From Pelagibacteraceae bacterium AG-337-I02 (GTDB lineage: Bacteria; Pseudomonadota; Alphaproteobacteria; HIMB59; GCA-002718135): a stretch of DNA of 64,000 bases. A program made the translations under genes and the position numbers. Where the stretch lies: contig QBZY01000002.1 of assembly GCA_003282155.1 (NCBI GenBank), positions 62,001-126,000 of the forward strand. Reading direction: 5' to 3'. A model generated the notes under the pieces. The model saw nothing but the letters and a program-made list of their open reading frames with translations, searched no databases and was not told where the DNA came from. This document shows positions 49,084 through 58,482 of the stretch, piece by piece; position 1 is the first letter of the stretch; the number at the start of each line of letters is the position of its first letter.

Positions 49084-50223
49084 CTAACCTTTTACAGATC
49101 CTGCAACTAAGCCTCTTATGAAATACCTTTGTAGTGCAAAAAAGATAAATAAAGGTACTGTCATTGAAACAAAGGCTCCGGTTGTTAAGATTTCCCAATT
49201 TTCTCCTCTAGACCCAAGTAATTCTTTTAATTTAGCAGTTAAAATTATTTCACTCGGTACCTGGTCAAGAAAAACTAATCCAACTAGCAAATCGTTCCAA
49301 CACCATAAAAATTGTAATATAAAAATAGAAGCAAAAGCAGGTATTGATAAAGGAATGATTATACGTAAGAAAATATCATAATGTGAGGCACCATCCACTT
49401 TAGCAGCTTCCATCATTTCATTTGGTAAGGATTTTAAAAAATTTCTTAGTAAAAAAGTAGTTGAAGCTAATCCAAAACCAGTATGTGCCATCCAGACGCC
49501 AGGATATGATTTTGCCGCGACTCCAAATAATGCACCAAAGTCATTATAGATTGAAAGAATTGGTATTAGAGACATTTGAAGAGGTACTACTAATGATGCT
49601 ATGATTATAGCCAATAGAGTATCTCTTCCAAAAAATTTCATCCAAGTAAGAGAGTAAGCAAAAAAGGAACAGATTATTAGTGGAATTAAGGTTGAAGGCA
49701 AAGCAACAGCCATTGTGTTAACAAATGCTCTTCCAATTCCCTCTTTAAATAAAACTTCTCTATAATTTTCAAAAGTAAATGATGGTGGGCTTAATGATGT
49801 AGTAAATAATCTTTTCCCTTTTTTATTTTGAAATTCACTTTTTGATCTCCATTCATAATTTCCATCTTGATCTAATATGACTTCACTTTCATTTTTAAAA
49901 ATAGCAATATCACCAATCATGAATTCATTTATTTTTTTTGAATTTATTCCAAAGCTTTCAATTTTTTTTCCAGAATTTTCTTCAAATAATGTTCCTTTAA
50001 TTTTAAAATAACCATCTTCCTCAATTTGAGCTTCCATTCCTGACATTCTATATATTTCATTTATTTCGGTTGTAGTTAAAGCTGTCCACCAGCCACTTAT
50101 AGCTAGTAAATCTTTATCTCTTAAAGAGCTTATAAAAAGTCCAAAAGTCGGAATGAGCCATACAATTACAAAAAACAATAACAATAATTGTGATAAGATT
50201 GATGATAATGAAATTTTCTTCAT
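49084..50223 (-). CDS. ABC sugar transporter permease (AglG type)
   Basis: MEAAKVDGASHYDIFLRIIIPLSIPAF; 379 aa with a large hydrophilic insertion after TM1. Confidence 0.88.
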   Translation of the reverse strand: MKKISLSSILSQLLLLFFVIVWLIPTFGLFISSLRDKDLLAISGWWTALTTTEINEIYRMSGMEAQIEEDGYFKIKGTLFEENSGKKIESFGINSKKINEFMIGDIAIFKNESEVILDQDGNYEWRSKSEFQNKKGKRLFTTSLSPPSFTFENYREVLFKEGIGRAFVNTMAVALPSTLIPLIICSFFAYSLTWMKFFGRDTLLAIIIASLVVPLQMSLIPILSIYNDFGALFGVAAKSYPGVWMAHTGFGLASTTFLLRNFLKSLPNEMMEAAKVDGASHYDIFLRIIIPLSIPAFASIFILQFLWCWNDLLVGLVFLDQVPSEIILTAKLKELLGSRGENWEILTTGAFVSMTVPLFIFFALQRYFIRGLVAGSVKG

Positions 50224-51206
50224 TATATTTTTTGCTCCTGTCTATGTTTGTATAAATTCCAAGCTAGGATTGGTATTACCCCTATCATAATAACAATAGC
50301 TAAAACACTACCTCTTCCAGAATCTCCACCACCCCTAAACATCCAATCGTACATTAAGTTAGCCAAGACTCCCGTTTGCCATTCCCCATTGGTCATAGCA
50401 AAAATAATATCAAAAATTCTTAGAACAATAATTGTTATTAGAGTCCAAATGACAAGAATTGTTTGTTCTAAATAGGGTATGATAATTGAAAAAAAAATTT
50501 TTAATTCACTCGCTCCATCAATTCTTGCAGCTTCTAACATTTCTTTCGGTATACTTCTTAAAGCAGCACTAAATATTACAAGAGCTAGTCCAGTCTGTAT
50601 CCAAATCATTATTGCCATTAAAAAAAAATTATTCCATATTGGAATTGTTAACCATGCCTGAGGTTCATAACCAAGTGAAACTATTATTGAATTAAGTAAG
50701 CCAATTTGTGTATTATCTGGCCCTCTATACTCATAAATAAACTTCCAAATTACTCCTGCTCCAACAAATGAAATTGCCATAGGCATAAATATTATTGATT
50801 TTGCAATTGAGCCCCACCAAATTCTATCTGCAAGGTTAGCTATAACTAAACCAAAAAATGTACTTAACGTTGGGACAACAAGCAACCATACAAGATTATT
50901 TAAGATACTTCTTCTAAATTCAGGATCATTTACAGCCCATTTATAATTATATAGCCCAACAAATTCTCTGCCAAATTTATCATAGAAACTTAGTCTAATA
51001 GTTTCAAAAACTGGATATAAAATAAATACAAATAAAACAATAAATGCTGGAGCTATAAAAACGATTACTCTTATGGAGTTTTCAATATTATATCTTTTTA
51101 CGCTTTTACCTCCATAACTATCCAAAAGATAATTTGAGATATGAAAATAAGCGATAAAAAATAATATTCCTAAAAAAACGATGAATAATAAATTTAGGAT
51201 AGTCAT
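50223..51206 (-). CDS. ABC sugar transporter permease (AglF type)
   Basis: LEAARIDGASELKIFFSIIIPYLEQTI, VFIAPAFIVLFVFILYPVFETIRLSFYD. Confidence 0.88.
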   Translation of the reverse strand: MTILNLLFIVFLGILFFIAYFHISNYLLDSYGGKSVKRYNIENSIRVIVFIAPAFIVLFVFILYPVFETIRLSFYDKFGREFVGLYNYKWAVNDPEFRRSILNNLVWLLVVPTLSTFFGLVIANLADRIWWGSIAKSIIFMPMAISFVGAGVIWKFIYEYRGPDNTQIGLLNSIIVSLGYEPQAWLTIPIWNNFFLMAIMIWIQTGLALVIFSAALRSIPKEMLEAARIDGASELKIFFSIIIPYLEQTILVIWTLITIIVLRIFDIIFAMTNGEWQTGVLANLMYDWMFRGGGDSGRGSVLAIVIMIGVIPILAWNLYKHRQEQKI

Positions 51207-51222
51207 TAATGATTAAATATAT

Positions 51223-51259
51223 AAAAAAAACAGGCGAACAAGTTAATTGTCCGCCTGTT
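51223..51259 (-). terminator. Rho-independent terminator between binding protein and permease
   Basis: Minus strand AACAGGCGGACAA-TTAAC-TTGTTCGCCTGTT followed by a T-run. Confidence 0.85.
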
Positions 51260-51271
51260 CGAAGGAGGTAG

Positions 51272-52582
51272 TTATTTAATTGCGTCCCAACTGTCTTGGA
51301 TTGCATCAGCAACATCTTTTGCTGATTTTCCGTTGGTATAATCAACCATACCAGTCCAGAAAGTTCCAGCTCCAATAGCACCTGGCATTAAATCAGAAGC
51401 ATCAAATCTAAAAGTTGTTGCTCCAGTTAATATTTCTCCAAGTTTTCTAAAAGTATCACTAGCATATTTACTGCCATCAACACCTTTGTGAGGAGTTAAG
51501 AAACCTCCCTTAGCCATCCAATATTCGTGTGCCTCAGGATGCATTAAGAATTTCATGAACTCTATAGTTGCAGGATTGTCATTTGTAGCCGCTACCAATG
51601 TTCCTGCTCCTAAAACTGGAGTACCTAAATCTTTTCCAGCAAACGCAGGAAAATAGAAAAAGTCATAATCTACACCAGCTTCAACTCCTTCAGGAAAGAA
51701 CGCAGGAATAAAACTTGCCTGACGATGCATCATGCACTCAGCAGGAGAAGTAAATAGACCATTTGGAGCATCTCTGAAATCAGTTGTAGCAACTGCTTTT
51801 GATCCACCATTAACATAACTATCGTTTAGAGCTATTGAACCAAAGAAATCCATTGCTTCAAGAACTCTTGGGTCATTGAAAGGCATTTCGTTTGATACCC
51901 ACATGTCATAGACATCTGGAGAATGAGTTCTAAGCATTATGTCTTCCATCCAATCAGTTGCAGGCCAACCTGTAGCTGCTCCTGAACCTAGACCTATACA
52001 CCAAGGAGTATTTCCATCTGATGCCATTTGTTCCGTTAATGTCATAAGCTCTTCCATAGATGAAGGTACTTCATAACCATTATCTTCAAAGTTATCAGGT
52101 GAATACCAAACTAAACTTTTTACATTAGTTCTAAAGAATATAGCATTAAATTGCTCATTACCATTTTCATCAGCATAAGTTGAAAGATCAATCCATGATT
52201 GTCCGGCAGCATAGTTGTCTAAAACCATTTGCTTAATATCATCTCCAAGAGGAACCAATCCTCCCATAGCTGCAGCATTTGCAGCAAGACCTGGTTGTGG
52301 AAATACAACTAGATCCGCAGCACTTCCAGCTTTTAGATCGATCATAACTTGTTGTTCAAAACTATCTGAGCCTCCATATTCAAATGTTGCTCCTGTGGCT
52401 TTTTCAAATATAGCACCGACTTCTCTCATTGTTTCTTGTTCTGGAGATAACCAAGGACCAAACATAACTACCTTTTGTCCACTTAGATCCGGACCAGTAT
52501 ATGCGTGTCCTCCAGCAAATGCAGAGAAACTTAGAAATAATGAAGAAATAAATACTACTAGATTTTTAATTGAGTTTTTCAT
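51272..52582 (-). CDS. ABC alpha-glucoside/sugar solute-binding protein (AglE type)
   Basis: Signal peptide MKNSIKNLVVFISSLFLSFSAFA; AADLVVFPQPGLAANAA; GAVSAL-like sugar SBP layout with linked permeases and ATPase. Confidence 0.88.
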   Translation of the reverse strand: MKNSIKNLVVFISSLFLSFSAFAGGHAYTGPDLSGQKVVMFGPWLSPEQETMREVGAIFEKATGATFEYGGSDSFEQQVMIDLKAGSAADLVVFPQPGLAANAAAMGGLVPLGDDIKQMVLDNYAAGQSWIDLSTYADENGNEQFNAIFFRTNVKSLVWYSPDNFEDNGYEVPSSMEELMTLTEQMASDGNTPWCIGLGSGAATGWPATDWMEDIMLRTHSPDVYDMWVSNEMPFNDPRVLEAMDFFGSIALNDSYVNGGSKAVATTDFRDAPNGLFTSPAECMMHRQASFIPAFFPEGVEAGVDYDFFYFPAFAGKDLGTPVLGAGTLVAATNDNPATIEFMKFLMHPEAHEYWMAKGGFLTPHKGVDGSKYASDTFRKLGEILTGATTFRFDASDLMPGAIGAGTFWTGMVDYTNGKSAKDVADAIQDSWDAIK

Positions 52583-52623
52583 TAATCCTCCTAATTTATA
52601 AAAACAATTATCCCATCATTAAT

Positions 52624-52681
52624 TATTGTCAATTTATAATAACTTTCTAATTGTTGATATTTACTGTCAATTTGTAACAGT
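52624..52681. promoter_or_regulatory. Candidate operator: two near-identical 18-nt direct repeats with dyad character upstream of the AglE-type gene
   Basis: TATTGTCAATTTATAATA (52624) and TACTGTCAATTTGTAACA (52662), 15/18 identical, 38 bp apart. Confidence 0.35.
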
Positions 52682-52739
52682 TTTATATTTTGTTGATTTT
52701 GCTCAAGAAAAAATTCAAATATAAATCTTATATCTATTC

Positions 52740-53735
52740 TTATGATTGCACAATTTTTGAAATATAAAATGAATTATCCTTATTTTGTTTGATTATTGCT
52801 GGAATAATTTCCTTATATGCATCAAATAAACTAGTATTTGCTTTTGGTAATTGATTTTTAATTAAATTACTTAATTTAGGTAAATTGTAAGATGGCACAG
52901 ATGGAAACATGTGGTGTTCAACATGATATTCCATATGCCAATATAAAAAACTAAAAATTGGATTTAAGCGCACTGATCGAGTTGTAAATCTGTGATCTTT
53001 AATATCTTCAGGTAGACCAATATGTTGAGTTTGATTAAAAAGTTCAATAATATTTCCCCAATACCTAGGAAAGAAAATTAGTAGAGCTGGAAGTGGATTC
53101 ATTAAGTAAATGGAAATTATAAAAGATGCTATCCATATTGAAACATGAATTCTTGAAATAAGTCTACATTTCCAAATTTCATTTTGAGGTATACAATCTT
53201 TCATAACAGCAGTTGTAACCCCAAAAGCATGTTTAATTGTTTCAAATTTCCATGAGTCTTTGAATTTTATTAACTCTACGAATGGTACAAAGCTAAAAAG
53301 AAAATTTTGTAGAGTTGGATATTGATGGAATAATGCAGCTTCGTAATCATGAGGGTCTTGCACTGAAGCAGTGTTGCTATGATGTCTAAAATGACTCCAC
53401 GTCCACCTTGTGGGTTCAAAATCTGTCATAAAAGAACCTATTTGATAAAAGATTTCATTTAAATATTTTGATTTGAATGCTGTTCTATGACCACATTCAT
53501 GCCAAATAGGATTACTTGCATAGAATAGAACACCGTACAACCATAACCATAATACTGTCCACCATGTTCCCCAAGTTGCTACTGACATGTAACCAAAGAA
53601 AAAAAGTAATATGAAATATAAGACAACATGTTGTAAACCCTTAAAGTCACTTTTTTTAGATAAAAGTTTTAAATCTTTTTTGCTTATTTCAGCTCTAAAC
53701 CATTTTGTATCTACGTTATCTAATTTTTCGGACAT
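52740..53735 (-). CDS. Fatty acid desaturase family protein (paralogue A)
   Basis: Histidine boxes HECGH, HFRHH, HVEHH; multiple TM segments. Confidence 0.88.
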   Translation of the reverse strand: MSEKLDNVDTKWFRAEISKKDLKLLSKKSDFKGLQHVVLYFILLFFFGYMSVATWGTWWTVLWLWLYGVLFYASNPIWHECGHRTAFKSKYLNEIFYQIGSFMTDFEPTRWTWSHFRHHSNTASVQDPHDYEAALFHQYPTLQNFLFSFVPFVELIKFKDSWKFETIKHAFGVTTAVMKDCIPQNEIWKCRLISRIHVSIWIASFIISIYLMNPLPALLIFFPRYWGNIIELFNQTQHIGLPEDIKDHRFTTRSVRLNPIFSFLYWHMEYHVEHHMFPSVPSYNLPKLSNLIKNQLPKANTSLFDAYKEIIPAIIKQNKDNSFYISKIVQS

Positions 53736-53795
53736 ATGGAGTATATAAAAAAAATTAATTAAAATATAAAGATAAAAATCTACTATTTTGACACA

Positions 53796-54863
53796 CTATA
53801 CTTCTACCCAACATCCATTTTCACTACTTTCATAGCAACTATCAAGGACTTTTTGGATTTCTGCTCCTCGTTTGAAATCAGGCTCGTGATTATTATTATT
53901 AATTATAGATTCAATAAATCTCTCAAAATTAGTTAAGGAAGGAGGGCATTTAATTTCCTCCCATATTATTTTATCATCTTTACTATTAAATTCTCTTTCA
54001 ATATCTTTTGTATACATAAATTTGTTACCTTCTGAAATTGGATCATCAAATTCAATTTTAACAGCACCTTTGTCACCAAAAATTCTTAATTCTAATCTAT
54101 TTGAATAACCAGTTGCAAATCTAGTAGCATTAACCGTGCCAATTGCTCCATTATCAAATTCTACCATTGATAAGAAAGTGTCATTTGCATCTAATACATA
54201 ATCTTTAATTTTTTCACCCTTTAAGTGAAAAGTTTTTAGATATGAATTGAGTCTTTTGATTTTTCCAATAGGCCTAGAAGCAAAATCAAATATATGCACA
54301 CCAATATCACCTAAAGTACCCTTACTGCCATGTTTTGTAGATAATCTCCACAGCCATTTATCTTGCTCCTTCCAATTTCCCCAGTAATTTGAAGTTAACC
54401 AAGACTGATTATAATTGGCATCCATGTGAATCACATTTCCAATTTTACCTTCTTGAACCATTTTGCAGAGTTCTTGATAGCCAGATGAATTACGGTAACT
54501 AAAATTTACCATGTTAATTAGGTTTTTTCCCTTAAGTGCTTCACACATTAATTGTGCGTCTTCATGATTTTCAGCAAGCGGTTTTTCGCAAAAAATATGC
54601 TTATTTTTTTCTATTGCTTTAATTGATATTTCTTTATGAAAAGCATCTGGTGTTGTATTTGAGATTGCATCAACATTTGATTCATCTAAAAGCTCATCAA
54701 CACTATTATATCTATTTTCAATATTAAATTTATTACAAAATTCATTAAGTCTATCTTTATTTACATCACATGCTGCAACAACTTTTGAATATTTATTTTC
54801 TTTAAATGAAGATACATGCCATTCTGCTATTCCACCAGTACCAACAATGCCTATTTTAATCAT
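53796..54863 (-). CDS. Gfo/Idh/MocA family oxidoreductase
   Basis: IGIVGTGGIAEWHVSSFKEN, HIFCEKPLAENHEDAQLM. Confidence 0.9.
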   Translation of the reverse strand: MIKIGIVGTGGIAEWHVSSFKENKYSKVVAACDVNKDRLNEFCNKFNIENRYNSVDELLDESNVDAISNTTPDAFHKEISIKAIEKNKHIFCEKPLAENHEDAQLMCEALKGKNLINMVNFSYRNSSGYQELCKMVQEGKIGNVIHMDANYNQSWLTSNYWGNWKEQDKWLWRLSTKHGSKGTLGDIGVHIFDFASRPIGKIKRLNSYLKTFHLKGEKIKDYVLDANDTFLSMVEFDNGAIGTVNATRFATGYSNRLELRIFGDKGAVKIEFDDPISEGNKFMYTKDIEREFNSKDDKIIWEEIKCPPSLTNFERFIESIINNNNHEPDFKRGAEIQKVLDSCYESSENGCWVEV

Positions 54864-55645
54864 TTTTTATAATTATGATCTACTTGATATCCTTTTACTT
54901 CTATAGGCTGAACAGGTTCTTTTCTTTCCATATTATCTATACCCTTAGCTATTCTATCAATCCAAATGCCAGAAGTTTTTTCAGGGCAAACCCAATGAAT
55001 AGAGTTTCTAATAACTCTTTGAACATCTTTATTATAATAAACAGGATAAGATTCGTGTCCTGGTCTAAAATAAAAGATTTTTCCATTCCCTCTTTTGTAA
55101 CATAAACCTGATCTAAACACTTCTCCACCTTCAAACCAACTTACAAAGACTGTTTCATCAGGTGCTGGAACTTGAAATGGCTCACCGTACATTTCAGTCA
55201 TATCAATTTCAAAATATTCTCCCAAACCTTCAGCAATGGGATGACCTGGGTTACATACCCATACTCTTTCCTTCTCTCCTCTTTCGGCCCATCTAATATT
55301 TGCAGTAGTACCCATCATTCTTTTGAATATTTTAGAGTGATGTCCAGAATGTAAAACTAAAAGACCCATACCTTCTAAAACTCTTTGTTGAATTCTATCA
55401 ACAATTTTATCTTCGACTAATTTATGTGCCTTATGACCCCACCAAACAAGCACATCTGTTTTTTCTAATAATTCCTCACTCAAACCATGATCTTTTTCTT
55501 CTAGAGTAGCAGTTTTAATTTCTAAACTTTTATCATCAGATAAAAATTCTTTTATACAGCCATGTATTCCTTTGGGGTAAATTGATTTAACATGATCATC
55601 TTCCTGTTCATGAACGTATTCATTCCAAATAACTAAGTTAACCAT
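54860..55645 (-). CDS. ThuA domain-containing protein
   Basis: VLVWWGHKAHKLVEDKIVDRIQQRVLEGMGLLVLHSGHHSKIFKRMMGT, FYFRPGHESYPVYYN; coupled to a Gfo/Idh gene. Confidence 0.85.
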   Translation of the reverse strand: MVNLVIWNEYVHEQEDDHVKSIYPKGIHGCIKEFLSDDKSLEIKTATLEEKDHGLSEELLEKTDVLVWWGHKAHKLVEDKIVDRIQQRVLEGMGLLVLHSGHHSKIFKRMMGTTANIRWAERGEKERVWVCNPGHPIAEGLGEYFEIDMTEMYGEPFQVPAPDETVFVSWFEGGEVFRSGLCYKRGNGKIFYFRPGHESYPVYYNKDVQRVIRNSIHWVCPEKTSGIWIDRIAKGIDNMERKEPVQPIEVKGYQVDHNYKK

Positions 55646-56619
55646 TATCGCACCCTGTTTCCATGGAACCTATGCCCTAACAATGCAAGAATAATAATTA
55701 GACCATTAAAAAATTGTCTCCAAAGACCACTCCATCCCATAGCAACAATTCCTGTTTCCATATATGCAATTACACCAGAACCAAATACAGCTCCAAATAT
55801 TGTTCCCACACCTCCCCAAGTTGGTGTCCCTCCAACAAAGACAGCTGCTAGTCCTAATAACAGATATCCAAAGCCCTGAGTTGGCCACCACGTAAAATTG
55901 ATTAGAGTAGAAAATATACCTGCAAATCCAGCACCTATCCCACAAAACATAAAACAATAAATTCTTGTTAAATCAACATTAACACCCATTTGTGCAGCAC
56001 TATCAGGATTATCACCAACATGGTGAACATGTACACCAAACACATGTCTATGATATAAATAGTATGCTATTATTATAAAAATTGCTGCCCAAAAACATTG
56101 CATAGGAAAACCATAAAACTTACCTACAAAAGCAGCATGCATCCAGTGATCGCGTACTTCTATTACTGTAATGGATTTACTATCACTTACTACAAATAAA
56201 AAGCCGCGAATTAAAAATAATGCCCCTAGAGATGCAACTAGAGATGAAATCCTTCCGTAAACGACTAAGCAACCCATTAAAATACCAATTACTGCACCAC
56301 CAATTATTCCTATAATAAAACCAAGAAAGGGATCAAAGCTAAAATACTTTACTAAACTTGCAAAAACCCATGCCGCAAATCCAAAAGTTGATGCAAAAGA
56401 GAGATCAATCTCACCCATTGTTACAATAAAAACAAGGGGTATGACTAAAAATATAATAATAGGAATTACGGTTAGAACAGCTTGATGAAATTTAGGAGCA
56501 AAAAAAACTTGAGGTGCAGAGGCAAAAAAGATTGTCATTATTAAAGCAAAATAAAATAAACTGCTTACTGGTCTGCTGTTATCAGCTAGATAAGACCACA
56601 ATGTAACTTTTTTCTCCAT
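55645..56619 (-). CDS. ABC transporter permease, ribose (RbsC) type
   Basis: IVTMGEIDLSFASTFGFAAW, GRISSLVASLGALFLIRG, FVGGTPTWGGVGTIFGAVFG. Confidence 0.9.
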   Translation of the reverse strand: MEKKVTLWSYLADNSRPVSSLFYFALIMTIFFASAPQVFFAPKFHQAVLTVIPIIIFLVIPLVFIVTMGEIDLSFASTFGFAAWVFASLVKYFSFDPFLGFIIGIIGGAVIGILMGCLVVYGRISSLVASLGALFLIRGFLFVVSDSKSITVIEVRDHWMHAAFVGKFYGFPMQCFWAAIFIIIAYYLYHRHVFGVHVHHVGDNPDSAAQMGVNVDLTRIYCFMFCGIGAGFAGIFSTLINFTWWPTQGFGYLLLGLAAVFVGGTPTWGGVGTIFGAVFGSGVIAYMETGIVAMGWSGLWRQFFNGLIIILALLGHRFHGNRVR

Positions 56620-56620
56620 A

Positions 56621-57373
56621 TTATTCTTTTTTACCTGTTACAGTTTCTTTCATAATTTTAATTAATTTTTCAGGGCTTCCAACATCTACTTTATTTAGTT
56701 TGTGTGTTACTTTTCCTCTATCTAAAATTATAAATCTATCAGAAATATCATATACGTGAAAAATATTATGACCAATAAATAAAACTGATCTTCCTTTTGC
56801 TTTAACATTATTAACAAAATCAAATACTTTTTGTGTCTCTATTAATGATAATGCTGTTGTTGGTTCATCTAAAATTATTAATTCAGCATCATTGTAAATT
56901 GCTCTCGCTATTGCAACTCCCTGCCTTTCACCACCAGATAGATTACCTACAGGAGAGTTTGCATCAATTAATTTAGAAGTAAAACCAATTTCTCTAATTA
57001 TTCTGTTTGCTTCTTCTACTTGTTCTTTTACCCTAATAAATCCAAAGGAGTGTCTTAACTCCTTACCCATAAAAATATTCCAAACTATTGATTGTTGAGG
57101 AGTTAGAGCCCTATCTTGAAAAACAGTTTCAATTTTTGCTTGCCTAGCCTTTTTTGTATTCCAATTTTGTACTTTTTCACCTCTTATAATAATATCACCG
57201 CTATCGGGTGGATGCACTCCAACTAAAGTTTTGATTAAAGTTGATTTTCCAGCTCCATTATCACCTATTAATCCAACAACTTCACCTTCATCTACATGTA
57301 AAGATGCTGAGTCAAGAGCGGTAATTCCACCAAATCTCTTACTAACATTTTTTAATTCGATTATAGGTTCCAT
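56621..57373 (-). CDS. ABC transporter ATP-binding protein, single NBD, sugar (CUT2) type
   Basis: GDNGAGKSTLIKTLVGVHPPDSG, LSGGERQGVAIARAIYNDAELIILDEPTTALS. Confidence 0.9.
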   Translation of the reverse strand: MEPIIELKNVSKRFGGITALDSASLHVDEGEVVGLIGDNGAGKSTLIKTLVGVHPPDSGDIIIRGEKVQNWNTKKARQAKIETVFQDRALTPQQSIVWNIFMGKELRHSFGFIRVKEQVEEANRIIREIGFTSKLIDANSPVGNLSGGERQGVAIARAIYNDAELIILDEPTTALSLIETQKVFDFVNNVKAKGRSVLFIGHNIFHVYDISDRFIILDRGKVTHKLNKVDVGSPEKLIKIMKETVTGKKE

Positions 57374-57391
57374 ACTAATAACAATATCAGA

Positions 57392-57409
57392 GGCCCTATT
57401 TCTAGGGCC
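57392..57409 (-). repeat. GAAA-tetraloop-like hairpin between binding protein and ATPase genes
   Basis: Minus strand GGCCCTA-GAAA-TAGGGCC, 7-bp perfect stem, no T-tract. Confidence 0.8.
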
Positions 57410-57424
57410 ACTGAAATAAAATAT

Positions 57425-58414
57425 TTATCTTAACCCAGCATTAGCAAGATCCATAACAGACTCATAATTATCTGTAGTTACAAATCCTGCACCAGTATCT
57501 TGATTAATAGCACCAGTTCCTAGAACCTTCATTTGACATAATGAAAGTATTGGAAGATATCCTTGAAGGAATGGTTGTTGATCAGATGTTAAATGTGCAT
57601 ATCCATTCACAAATGCTGACATAACTTGAGGACTAGTATCAAAACCTATTTGAAGTAATTCATCTGGTCCGTAACCAGCTGCCACCGCAAAAGTTTCTGC
57701 ATTTCCTAACATTTGACCACCTGTATGAACCAAGATTTTAGCTTCAGGATTTGCAGCTAAAGCAGCAGAAATTACCGGAATAGCAGAGTTTGGATCTGTT
57801 GCCATTTCTGGAGTTCCATCCAAAACTACAACTTTCATCCCATGTTCTTCAAAAGCAATTCTAGTGTTATCTTCACGTTGTGCTCTAGAGTAATCACCAG
57901 TAGGAACCATAACAATTGCAGTGTCACCTGCTTCAAAACCAAATAATCTTATTGCTTCTTGTCCCAGAGCATAACCTTGTGTTGCTAGATTAGCACCAAC
58001 ATATCCACCACCATATTTTGCTCTAACAGTTGGAACATCGACATTCTGATACATCATTAATATTCCGGCTTTATTTGCTTCTTCAGCCAATGGCATAATT
58101 GCTTCATCACCTGGATGACCCATCATTGCAATACCATCAACACCTGCACCAATTGCTTGGCGAAGTTGTTGTATCATTATTTCAGACTGCCATTCTGAAT
58201 ATAAAATTTCAGCATCAGCACCTGTATCTCTGATTGCATTTTCTGCACCAGTTTGAACAATACCTGCAAATCCATCACCCTCAGCACCACCGGCAAAGAA
58301 ATGAATTCTTACATCTTTACACCATCCATCACCTAGATCTCTTTCAATTGAAAAAGATGGTGAAGAAAATGATATTAAAATTAATGAAGAAATTATTATT
58401 TTTAAATATTTCAT
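57425..58414 (-). CDS. Ribose-type ABC sugar-binding protein
   Basis: Signal peptide; GVDGIAMMGHPGDEAIMPLAEEANKAGILMMYQNVDV periplasmic binding protein pattern. Confidence 0.88.
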   Translation of the reverse strand: MKYLKIIISSLILISFSSPSFSIERDLGDGWCKDVRIHFFAGGAEGDGFAGIVQTGAENAIRDTGADAEILYSEWQSEIMIQQLRQAIGAGVDGIAMMGHPGDEAIMPLAEEANKAGILMMYQNVDVPTVRAKYGGGYVGANLATQGYALGQEAIRLFGFEAGDTAIVMVPTGDYSRAQREDNTRIAFEEHGMKVVVLDGTPEMATDPNSAIPVISAALAANPEAKILVHTGGQMLGNAETFAVAAGYGPDELLQIGFDTSPQVMSAFVNGYAHLTSDQQPFLQGYLPILSLCQMKVLGTGAINQDTGAGFVTTDNYESVMDLANAGLR

Positions 58415-58482
58415 TTTTCCTCCCAGAAAATTGTTTTTTAAAATTATGAAGATTATTAACTTAGAATTTAGAGAAATGTCAA

